Positions 27,501 through 33,087 of a DNA stretch of 64,000 bases are shown piece after piece. Position 1 is the first letter of the stretch, and every line of letters begins with the position of its first letter. The position numbers were made by a program, and so were the translations under genes. The notes below the pieces were generated by a model, which saw nothing but the letters and a program-made list of their open reading frames with translations, had not been told where the DNA came from and did no database searches. The stretch is from assembly GCF_017833525.1 (NCBI RefSeq), contig NZ_JAFICD010000001.1, forward strand, positions 1,860,001 through 1,924,000. The letters are read 5' to 3'. Source of the DNA: Duganella sp. 1411 (GTDB lineage: Bacteria > Pseudomonadota > Gammaproteobacteria > Burkholderiales > Burkholderiaceae_D).

Positions 27501-27579
27501 CCTGGGCTGATAAGGCGATCCAGCTGCAAGCGCTGGCGACGGCCAGGCGCATGATGGTGTTGCGTGTAGGTGTAGTCAT
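24568..27579 (-). CDS. Large TonB-dependent receptor, carbohydrate-type
   Basis: A 1003-residue receptor with signal MRLAVASACSWIALSAQA followed by a low-complexity Ala/Gln linker. Plug features: VVTVSGSRIAARGF, TPTTTLSADDLAKG, LSLRGLGAIRTLTLLDGQR, KRVDVVTGGASASYGSDAIGG. The barrel ends YRVGVRYNF. Receptors of about 1000 residues with the SRI--RGF start are commonly polysaccharide- or glycan-linked in proteobacteria, which fits its position between gluconokinase and gluconate permease genes. GGAGA precedes the ATG. It likely imports the oligosaccharide later cut by the GH55-like protein and deacylated by the esterase. Confidence 0.9.
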   Translation of the reverse strand: MTTPTRNTIMRLAVASACSWIALSAQAQAQAQAEAQAQTQTPPAGAEAQSGAPQAPAAPEAAAPVQNVVTVSGSRIAARGFTQPTPTTTLSADDLAKGAQPNIFNSIAELPALQGSTGRTTSTNSTSSGVQGLSSLSLRGLGAIRTLTLLDGQRVVGANVTGVTDVSQFPQLLVKRVDVVTGGASASYGSDAIGGVVNFITDKRFQGFKANVMGGQTTYHDDKNGTLQAAWGDSFMDDRLHVQVSGEYGRQKGIDSPGFGEVGPNGRTWYQNPAFQVRPLSQTKDGKPQYYSVLHAQQYQYAKYGLITNGPLQGTAFGANGQPYQFNYGSNGVPTGTGAVTGCINPLCIGGDLSGSVGAGTNLAMDLTRQVAYTRVGFDINPDHEIYMTANFGKVKSAFSPNPGAAKNANLTIQCSNPYLPASIAAACAANNITSFQYGTANAIFPENINVHPTRQMERVVVGGTGKFQLLGKEWSYDAYAEHGANKTDIIVNDMTLNARYNAAIDAVRAADGTIVCRNPVAAASGCKPLNIIGNNPVDAATWSYIAPENGPRQHTRQTQDVASVNFSGEAFESWAGPVAVATGAEYRREHYKVTGDPYGNGIFPDSQNTAEYPADPLLNTTVGNNWYAGNYHNASGTYNVKEAYVELNVPVLKSATWGEANVNMADRHTKYSTSGHVESWKLGASWKTGIDGLRLRAVTSKDVRAPNLSELYAAQVVVNNVVAYQGNTIGIQQRTVGNTRLRPEIARNNTAGIVLTQPSWAPGFSASIDYFDIKVDGVISALTAQQEVDLCVAGNQEICGAMVLNSPVASNNYVTVQAFNLASLRTKGYDLEGAYRMNLKDWGVPGRLTLRALVTRNISFLTDPGVVGTIPSEGAGANLGATPKWKGLASQSWDTDKYSLTLTERWISKGVYSNEYIECQTNCPVSTTIHPTIFDNKMKGAFYVDLGGSYKLGDKTTAYFKIDNIGNVDPAPAPQTNLSFGINPQLYDVLGRVYRVGVRYNF
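27471..27510 (-). repeat. Hexanucleotide repeat encoding Ala-Gln tract
   Basis: GCCCAG-type hexamer repeats, slightly degenerate, encode the AQAQAQAQAEAQAQ tract after the signal peptide of the large TonB receptor. Changes in copy number would keep the frame. Confidence 0.7.
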
Positions 27580-27673
27580 GTTGGTCTCCGTTTTTTTGTC
27601 TGTAATTGTTCGCGCGGTACTGCTGACGGTCCGCTGCGTTGTGCTGCCTGTGATGCCCTGTGCCGCCAGTCCG

Positions 27674-28216
27674 TCACGTCCGGCCGTCCGCCCCTCCCTC
27701 GCTGGCCAGTATCGACGCCACCAGCTGCGCCGGCGGCGCCGTGATGGCCAGCGTGATTCCCGCCTCGTCGGCCTGCAGCGGTTGCAGGTCCTTGAACTGG
27801 CTATCCAGCAGCGACGGCGGCATGTAGTGGCCGACGCGCGCCAGCATGCGGTCGGCGATCAGTTCGCGCGCGCCGCTCAGATGGGCGAAACGCAGCGCTG
27901 GATCGGCGGCCCGCAGCAGGTCGCGATAACGGCGCTTGAGGGAGGAGCAAGACAGCACCAGGCCGACGCCGGCCTGGCGCGCCTCGCCGATCTTGGCCTG
28001 CAGCGCCAGCAGCCAGTCGGCGCGGTCGTCATCGGATAGGGGCAGGCCGGCCGACATCTTGGCGACATTGGCCGGCGGATGAAACTGATCACCCTCGACG
28101 AAGGCCACGCCGCGCGCGGTCGCCAGCGCTTGGCCGACCGTGCTCTTGCCGCAGCCGCTCACGCCCATGACGACCCAGCGTATCGGGTGGTCTTGCGGGC
28201 CGCTGGAACTGTCCAT
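27674..28216 (-). CDS. gntK: Gluconokinase (GntK family)
   Basis: A 180-residue cytoplasmic kinase phosphorylating gluconate to 6-phosphogluconate. The start MDSSSGPQDH is preceded by GGAGAG. The P-loop reads GVSGCGKST (residues 18-26), then EGDQFHPPANVAKMSAGLPLSDDDR, the substrate-binding segment of GntK, and LSCSSLKRRYRDLLR. The C-terminal GHYMPPSLLDSQFKDLQPL is also diagnostic. It is the first gene of the minus-strand gluconate/glycan cluster; 94 bp separate it from the TonB receptor, so co-transcription is likely but not certain. Two LacI-type operators lie upstream. Confidence 0.95.
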   Translation of the reverse strand: MDSSSGPQDHPIRWVVMGVSGCGKSTVGQALATARGVAFVEGDQFHPPANVAKMSAGLPLSDDDRADWLLALQAKIGEARQAGVGLVLSCSSLKRRYRDLLRAADPALRFAHLSGARELIADRMLARVGHYMPPSLLDSQFKDLQPLQADEAGITLAITAPPAQLVASILASEGGADGRT

Positions 28217-28230
28217 CCATCTCTCCGGGT

Positions 28231-28246
28231 AAGTTAGCGCTATCAT
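28231..28246. promoter_or_regulatory. LacI/GntR-type operator, proximal
   Basis: AAGTTAGCGCTATCAT (reverse complement ATGATAGCGCTAACTT). It has the central CG and the ATG-TA-CG-TAAC-T layout of LacI-family GntR/IdnR operators. It lies 15 bp upstream of the gntK start. Confidence 0.65.
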
Positions 28247-28330
28247 TTCAATTCTGAGTAAGGCGCACCAACTGCTGCGCGCACTCTCTCGTTTGAAACT
28301 GGGATTGGTTCGGTGATGTCGGCCAACATC

Positions 28331-28346
28331 AAGTTAGCGTTATCAT
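28331..28346. promoter_or_regulatory. LacI/GntR-type operator, distal
   Basis: AAGTTAGCGTTATCAT, 15 of 16 identical to the proximal site and exactly 100 bp away in the same orientation. The spacing suits DNA looping by a LacI-family tetramer or cooperative dimers. Confidence 0.65.
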
Positions 28347-28503
28347 CGGTAGGTGAACTCTAGCGCAACGCAGAAATTTGTAAAGGATTATTAATATTGC
28401 ATCGCAGCATATGAGCCGCGTTCAACAGCACGGCCACGCCCGCGCCGATATGGGCGACGCGGTGCAGCACGGCCGTGGCAGGCCCGCAACATCAGCCGGA
28501 CCA

Positions 28504-28529
28504 CGGAGACACGCGGGCGCGTGTCTCCG
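28504..28529 (-). terminator. Perfect 12-bp hairpin after small-protein gene
   Basis: CGGAGACACGCG, GG, CGCGTGTCTCCG, directly after the stop codon at 28531. The strong stem suggests a terminator, although the following sequence is not T-rich. Confidence 0.6.
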
Positions 28530-28530
28530 C

Positions 28531-28776
28531 TCAAACGATGAACTTGTAGCGGGACGCCTCTTCCGCCAGCAAATGTTCGTCCTTGCCGCGCAGGCGGCCC
28601 ATGTTGCGACGGTGCGCCGGCTCCGACACAACGCGCGCGATCACCGGTTCCAGCACGCCGCGCTCGCTCAGGTAAGCGGCGGCGCTGTCCGGCCCTTCCC
28701 GATCCGCCTTTTCGATACCGGTTTGTACAATCTCCGACGACACCAGATCGGGACGAAAAGTGTGGCTACTGGACAT
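28531..28776 (-). CDS. Small conserved-looking protein of unknown function
   Basis: An 81-residue soluble protein starting MSSSHTFRPDLV, with GAGGAG 6 bases before the ATG. It is charged and predicted helical, without signal peptide, membrane segment or metal motif. I do not recognise a family. The good SD, sensible codon use and a strong hairpin directly after its stop support a real, independently transcribed gene. It lies downstream of, and on the same strand as, a TetR gene, 107 bp away. Confidence 0.65.
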   Translation of the reverse strand: MSSSHTFRPDLVSSEIVQTGIEKADREGPDSAAAYLSERGVLEPVIARVVSEPAHRRNMGRLRGKDEHLLAEEASRYKFIV

Positions 28777-28883
28777 GATTATCTCCTCAACGAGACACGT
28801 ATTGTGCGCCTGTTGCACCAGTCCGGTGCGTGCGTTCGCTCACTTTGGGCAATTTAGCCACATCAATTTTTTCTATCGCGATG

Positions 28884-29501
28884 TCATCGTGGCGTCATAC
28901 CAGCGAAGAACAAATCGGCGGCCCGCGCCACCAACTGCTGGATCTCCTTGAGCGACAACGGCGGCGGGTCGCGCTGGAAGATCCGCGCCGACACCTCGGC
29001 CGTCACCAGCGCCGTGTACTGGCGGGCCGCCACGGTCGCGTCCACCCGGCGGATCTCGCCGCGCGCCATCGCCGACTCCAGCACCGACGCCAGCACCGCC
29101 GTCGATTCGCTCGGCCCGGCGTCGTGGAACAGCTGGCCGGCGTCGGAGCGCCCGGCCTCGGCCACCACCATGCGATACACCGCCAGCGCCTTCTTATCGT
29201 TGGTCAGCACGTGCAGCATGCGCTCGCCGAAATGGATCAGCGCCATCTCCAGCGCGGTGCGCCCGACGATATCGGTCGGCAGCTCGCGCGTGGCGTCGAA
29301 CAGGTGCGCGGTGGCCACGGTCCGAACGACCGCGCCGAACAGCTCCTCCTTCGACGGGAAATAGCCGTACAGCGTCGCCTTCGAACCGCCCATTCGCTTG
29401 GCCAGCTCATTCATCGACGCGCCCTCGTAGCCGGCCTCCTGGAACAACTCCGCCGCCGCCTCGATGATCGCTTGGCGCCGCGCCTCGGTTCGTACCTTCA
29501 T
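28884..29501 (-). CDS. TetR/AcrR family transcriptional regulator
   Basis: A 205-residue regulator starting MKVRTEARRQ. The N-terminal helix-turn-helix reads IIEAAAELFQEAGYEGASMNELAKRMGGSKATLYGYFPSKEEL in overlapping segments, including the typical LYGYFPSKEEL end. The C-terminal region resembles the AcrR-type ligand domain (TetR_C with YRMVVAEAGR). It is divergent from a DUF3313 lipoprotein gene, with a perfect palindrome in the shared region, so it probably represses that gene. Ligand unknown. Confidence 0.92.
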   Translation of the reverse strand: MKVRTEARRQAIIEAAAELFQEAGYEGASMNELAKRMGGSKATLYGYFPSKEELFGAVVRTVATAHLFDATRELPTDIVGRTALEMALIHFGERMLHVLTNDKKALAVYRMVVAEAGRSDAGQLFHDAGPSESTAVLASVLESAMARGEIRRVDATVAARQYTALVTAEVSARIFQRDPPPLSLKEIQQLVARAADLFFAGMTPR

Positions 29502-29592
29502 TGATGCCCCATATCTAAACCAGAACGTACATTTTATTGCAAATCTCGCACGGTGAATAGCGTATCCGAGGCGTGAAAGCCGCCATTTCAGC

Positions 29593-29622
29593 TTGACAGC
29601 CGGTATTGATCGCATCAATACT
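29593..29622 (+). promoter_or_regulatory. Promoter with embedded palindromic operator
   Basis: TTGACA (29593-29598) and AATACT (29617-29622) are spaced 18 bp apart. A perfect palindrome, GTATTGAT-CGC-ATCAATAC (29603-29621), fills the spacer. This is the expected layout for repression of the lipoprotein gene by the divergent TetR protein. Confidence 0.6.
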
Positions 29623-29673
29623 GTACATGTCGGTTCAGTTTTAAAACATCAACCCTCCATCCAAAGGCACACC

Positions 29674-30336
29674 ATGCACGCATTGTTCAAGTCCACCGCT
29701 CCCCTGTTATCGGCCGTTTGCCTCGCGCTCGCCGGCTGCGCCAGCACCCAACCGGTGCCATACGCCGGCCTGGCGTCGTCGAGCCAACTGCGACCCAACA
29801 CCAACGACCAGACCGGACGCATCCCCTACAACTACATCACGCAAGCGAATCTGCGGGACTATCGGAACATCATCGTCGATCCGGTGGTGGTGTATCGCGG
29901 CCAGGACAGCCAGTTTGAAGAGGTGACGGAGGCGGACAAGGCGGCGCTGGCCGCCTACATGCAGAGCGAATTCGAAGCCAAACTGCGCGGCCGCTTCAAC
30001 CTCACCCGCGACGTCGGCCGCGACACGCTGCGCCTGAAGCTCACGCTGACGGGGGCCAAGTCCAGCACCCGTTTTCTGAGCACGGCGTCGCGCTTCGATC
30101 TGGCCGGGGGGCCGTACAACGCGGTGCAGGCGGTGCGCGGCAAGGAAGGCGCGTTCACCGGCTCGGTGATGTACGCGGTGGAGCTGTACGACGCCTCCAC
30201 CAACCAGCTGCTCAACGCCTACGTCACCAAGCAGTATCCCGGCCCGTACAACCTTGGCGCCAGTCTGGGACTGATGGACGCCTCCAGGGCCGGCGTGCGC
30301 AGCGGCGCCGAGGCGCTGCTCGCGCAGCTGCAATAA
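29674..30336 (+). CDS. DUF3313-type lipoprotein
   Basis: A 220-residue lipoprotein; the lipobox LALAGC puts the acylated Cys at residue 22, and the next residues ASTQ predict outer-membrane sorting. The body resembles DUF3313 (DYRNIIVDPVVVYRG, then a TRFLSTASRFDLAGGPYN segment and a terminal GAEALLAQL). Function in the family is not established. It follows a promoter with an embedded palindrome and is divergent from a TetR gene. Its end is 15 bp from the convergent siderophore-interacting protein gene. Confidence 0.8.
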   Translation: MHALFKSTAPLLSAVCLALAGCASTQPVPYAGLASSSQLRPNTNDQTGRIPYNYITQANLRDYRNIIVDPVVVYRGQDSQFEEVTEADKAALAAYMQSEFEAKLRGRFNLTRDVGRDTLRLKLTLTGAKSSTRFLSTASRFDLAGGPYNAVQAVRGKEGAFTGSVMYAVELYDASTNQLLNAYVTKQYPGPYNLGASLGLMDASRAGVRSGAEALLAQLQ

Positions 30337-30351
30337 CGGCGGCGTCGCCGG

Positions 30352-31074
30352 CTATTCGAGGTTCTCGTGGTGGGCGGACGCGCCCTGCTTCCAGTAGGCG
30401 GAAATGCGCGCCGCCTCGCGCGGGAAAGCCTTGTCGACGAACAGGATGTCGCGCACCTGGCTGGCCATGCGCGCCTCGCCCGCGCACCAGATAAAGCCGT
30501 CGCCTTCCGGCAGTCGCATGGCGCGGAAGGCCTCGACGACGTCCTCCGGCGTCGGCGCCAGCTGCACGCGCAGCCGCGCGGCGCTGGCAAATTCCAGGGC
30601 GGCGGCCTCCTCGCCGGTCACCAGCACCAGCACATCGGCCGCCGCCGGCAGTTCCTCCAGCCGGCGGCGGATCGCCGGCAAGGCGGTGGCGTCGCCGGCG
30701 AGGATGTGCCAAGCATAATCGGTCGGGATGATCATCGATCCCTTGGGACCACCGATGACGGCCTGCTGGCCAACCCGCGCCTGGCGCGCCCAATCGGTCA
30801 TATGCCCCTCTGTGTGCAGCGCGAATTCCAATGTGAGCTCGCGCGCGTCGCGGTCGTAGCGGCGCGGGGTATAGTCGCGCATCACGCGCTCGCCGGCGGC
30901 ATCGTGCAGGATGAACTTGACGTGATCGTCATACGACAAAGAGACGAAATCGTGCAGGCTCTCGCCTTTGAATGTTACGCTAACGAAATTCGGCGCCAGC
31001 TGCCGCACCTCGCTGACCGTCACTTCGCGCGGCTTGAGTTCGTGGCGAACTCGCTGAATACGTTTATCATTCAT
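30352..31074 (-). CDS. Siderophore-interacting protein (ViuB/SIP-type ferric reductase)
   Basis: A 240-residue cytoplasmic flavoprotein that reduces ferric siderophores to release iron. The FAD-binding motif RDYTPR (residues 66-71) and the preceding HVKFILHD match SIPs. NAD(P)H-side features include LAGDATALPAIRRRLEELP, FIWCAGEARMASQVRDIL and a C-terminal AYWKQGASAHHENLE, the tail seen in this family. Start MNDKRIQ is preceded by AGGTG. It is divergent from a MarR-family gene with only 22 bp between starts, suggesting regulation by that protein. It complements the siderophore receptors in the window. Confidence 0.93.
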   Translation of the reverse strand: MNDKRIQRVRHELKPREVTVSEVRQLAPNFVSVTFKGESLHDFVSLSYDDHVKFILHDAAGERVMRDYTPRRYDRDARELTLEFALHTEGHMTDWARQARVGQQAVIGGPKGSMIIPTDYAWHILAGDATALPAIRRRLEELPAAADVLVLVTGEEAAALEFASAARLRVQLAPTPEDVVEAFRAMRLPEGDGFIWCAGEARMASQVRDILFVDKAFPREAARISAYWKQGASAHHENLE

Positions 31075-31096
31075 ACAAATCACCTGTTAGTTGACA

Positions 31097-31603
31097 ATGT
31101 CCCCTATTCTGCAGAAACAAGTTAACCTTGTCAACCAATTTGGCAGCGGTCCGGCCGAGGCTATTTTCGACTCGATCCACTCGCTGATGCACATGTACCG
31201 GTCGATGCAGCTGCGCAGCCTGCGCGACACCGGTCACGAGCTCACGCACATGGAATACAAGGTGCTGGGATTTTTCGCCAAGCATCCGGGCGCCAGCCAG
31301 AGCGAGCTGGTCGCGCATTCGGGGCGCGACAAGGCGCAACTGGCGCGCCTGATGCGGGGGCTGCGCGACAAGAAGCTGCTCGACGCGCAAGTCGATGAAA
31401 GCGACCGCCGCAGCGCACGGCTGCGGCTGACCGACGAGGGCATGACGGTGATTCAAGGGCTGCAGGAATTGGGCGCCGAGGTATCGAGCCTGGCGGTGGC
31501 CGGCATGAGCGCAAAAGAATGCGCGCAATTGCAGTCGCTACTACAACGCGTGCGCGCCAACCTCGAACGCGCCGAACCTGCGGAGACACGTAGGGCGGAT
31601 TAG
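31097..31603 (+). CDS. MarR family transcriptional regulator
   Basis: A 168-residue winged-helix regulator. The core EYKVLGFFAKHPGASQSELV, KAQLARLMRGLRDKKLLD and DRRSARLRLTDEG covers the HTH and wing of MarR proteins. The ATG at 31097 lacks a good SD, so a later start is possible. An imperfect palindrome GTTAAC-CTT-GTCAAC (31121-31135) lies just inside the frame and could be an operator. It is divergent from the siderophore-interacting protein gene. The final residues TRRAD and the stop codon come from a REP-like element. Confidence 0.85.
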   Translation: MSPILQKQVNLVNQFGSGPAEAIFDSIHSLMHMYRSMQLRSLRDTGHELTHMEYKVLGFFAKHPGASQSELVAHSGRDKAQLARLMRGLRDKKLLDAQVDESDRRSARLRLTDEGMTVIQGLQELGAEVSSLAVAGMSAKECAQLQSLLQRVRANLERAEPAETRRAD

Positions 31604-31626
31604 CGCGCAGCGCGTAATCGGCCATG
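31588..31626. repeat. REP-like palindrome, copy 1
   Basis: ACGTAGGGCGGATTAGCG ... CGTAATCGGCC. It starts inside the MarR gene, supplying the last five codons and the stop, and lies between convergent genes. Confidence 0.75.
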
Positions 31627-31649
31627 CCTGCGCGGCCGGCGGCGTATAT

Positions 31650-32150
31650 TCACGGTTGCGACCAACCGCCCTCAGCCTTCAACGCATCGAGGACCAGAAT
31701 CTCGTCGTTAGCCTTCCCTATAGTTCTGGTCCGGGTGCAAATATTAGCAAAAAGATGGCCACGTGACTCGTACGCGTAAATCAGATACGACTTGCCCACT
31801 TCATACGGATACTCATGGGCTTCGAATCCTATATCTCCGGCAGCGTTTCTGTGATTGGCCGTGTAAAGCGTGACGTCACGACTTTCGACCCCTTTCCACC
31901 ACGAGTGGGCGGCCACTCTCACCACTTGGCTTTCAAGACCGCTCTCCGCGTGGTCCTGGGCCGGAATGTATTCGATCGCGGTGACGATGCCGTTGAAGAC
32001 GGCCGCGCTGCTAGCCACGGCAAGCTTCACCACCGATTTAAGGGAAGCAAATTCACCCGAGCCAGGCATCGCGTTACAAGCGGCATCTGCTACGCCAGAC
32101 CCGGTAGCCAGCGCAAAGACCGCCGCCGCTTTAAAAACAAAACGCATCAT
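31650..32150 (-). CDS. Secreted NTR/TIMP-like small protein, function unknown
   Basis: A 166-residue exported protein starting MMRFVFKAAAV, signal peptide ending GVADA, mature start ACNAMPG. The body resembles bacterial TIMP/NTR-like proteins: AVFNGIVTAIEYI, VAAHSWWKG, then DVTLYTA, EVGKSYLIYAYES and a terminal FANICTRTRTIGKANDE. The terminal I/L-C-x-R-T-R segment is typical of that fold. It has only two Cys in the mature part. The fold is a moderate-confidence assignment; function in bacteria is not established. It is transcribed away from a repeat-rich patch. Confidence 0.65.
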   Translation of the reverse strand: MMRFVFKAAAVFALATGSGVADAACNAMPGSGEFASLKSVVKLAVASSAAVFNGIVTAIEYIPAQDHAESGLESQVVRVAAHSWWKGVESRDVTLYTANHRNAAGDIGFEAHEYPYEVGKSYLIYAYESRGHLFANICTRTRTIGKANDEILVLDALKAEGGWSQP

Positions 32151-32193
32151 AAAACCTCGGGAAAACCTTGGGAAACCTTGGGGGTCGGAAACC

Positions 32194-32215
32194 TTGGGGG
32201 TCAAGTCTAACATTC
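32194..32215 (-). repeat. Inverted copy of GGGGTCAAGTCTAAC element
   Basis: GGGGTCAAGTCTAACATTC is the inverse of a sequence that occurs twice directly downstream in 32295-32374. Together they form a palindromic pair around 80-170 bp of unique sequence. Confidence 0.6.
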
Positions 32216-32294
32216 AGACACGTACACATCTTTGGTCAGCATCGGCCTCCCGGCAACGCCTGCGATACCAAGGTACTCCTATCGTGCACTTACC

Positions 32295-32400
32295 GATCAG
32301 GACGTGTACGAATGTTAGACTTGACCCCGTCGCTGATCAGGACGTGTACGAATGTTAGACTTGACCCCGTCGCTGTGACCCCGTCGCTGACCCCGTCGCT
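32295..32400. repeat. Tandem repeat patch (40-bp units, then 12-13-bp units)
   Basis: A 40-bp unit beginning GATCAGGACGTGTACGAATG is present twice without change (32295-32334 and 32335-32374). Then come TGACCCCGTCGCT-type 12-13-bp units to 32400. The TTAGACTTGACCCC core resembles ends associated with RAYT/REP-type mobile sequences, but no transposase is present. Confidence 0.75.
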
Positions 32401-32438
32401 GACGCAGTTCGGATGAGAGCAATGATGAAAGATGATCG

Positions 32439-33056
32439 ATGATACAGGTGTCCGGCTTGTCCAAAAGCCTGGGAGCACAGACCGTGTTCAGGAGCTTGGC
32501 GTTCGAATGGGGACCGCGCGGCGCCATCTGCATCTGCGGGCCGAACGGCTCAGGCAAAACCACCTTGCTCTCCATGTTGGCCGGAGCCAGCGCGCCCAGC
32601 GCGGGCGATATCGTGCTAAATGGCCGCAGCCTGGTGCACGCCCACCAAGCCGCGCTGGAGGTGGTTTCCTACGTTCCCGACGGCTGCCCGGTGTATCCGT
32701 TTTTAAGCGGACGCGAGTGGCTCGACTTCGTCAAGTCCATCCGCCCCTGCGACCTCGGGCGCGAGCGCGAGCTGCTGGAGCGCTTCAACATCGCGCACTT
32801 GCTCGACATGCGCATCGACAGCATGTCGCTCGGCACGGCGAGGAAGTTCATGCTCACCGCCGGCTTGATCTGCGAGGCCGCTATCCTGATCCTCGACGAA
32901 CCCACCAACGGCCTCGACCTGGCTTCGTTCGACGTCTTGCGCGACGCGCTGGCGCGCCACCGGCAGCAAGGCCTGGTGGTGCTGAGCTACCATGATCCGG
33001 CGCAACAACGGCAGCTCGACGTCACGGCGGTGCAATTGCACGCGCTGGAAGCGTAA
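32439..33056 (+). CDS. ABC transporter ATP-binding protein
   Basis: A 205-residue single ABC ATPase, short for the family. Walker A GPNGSGKTT, Q-loop VSYVPDGCPVYPFLSG and Walker B AAILILDEPTNGLD are clear; the H-loop reads VVLSYHD. The signature is degenerate (SLGTARK instead of LSGGQ), as seen in several ABC-2-type exporters. The next gene, 31 bp downstream, encodes a membrane protein, so the pair looks like a small export or membrane-remodelling system. SD is weak. It lies downstream of the repeat patch. Substrate unknown. Confidence 0.85.
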   Translation: MIQVSGLSKSLGAQTVFRSLAFEWGPRGAICICGPNGSGKTTLLSMLAGASAPSAGDIVLNGRSLVHAHQAALEVVSYVPDGCPVYPFLSGREWLDFVKSIRPCDLGRERELLERFNIAHLLDMRIDSMSLGTARKFMLTAGLICEAAILILDEPTNGLDLASFDVLRDALARHRQQGLVVLSYHDPAQQRQLDVTAVQLHALEA

Positions 33057-33087
33057 TGAGCGCGGCGACGGGCGGCGGGGAACCGGC

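Larger units (their letters stand above)
28217..28530. other. Regulatory region upstream of gntK
   Basis: This 314-bp gene-free stretch holds two near-identical operator palindromes (28231-28246 and 28331-28346) and, at its right edge, a perfect hairpin just past the stop of the next minus-strand gene. Between them is the presumed gntK promoter; I see no further gene. Confidence 0.6.
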
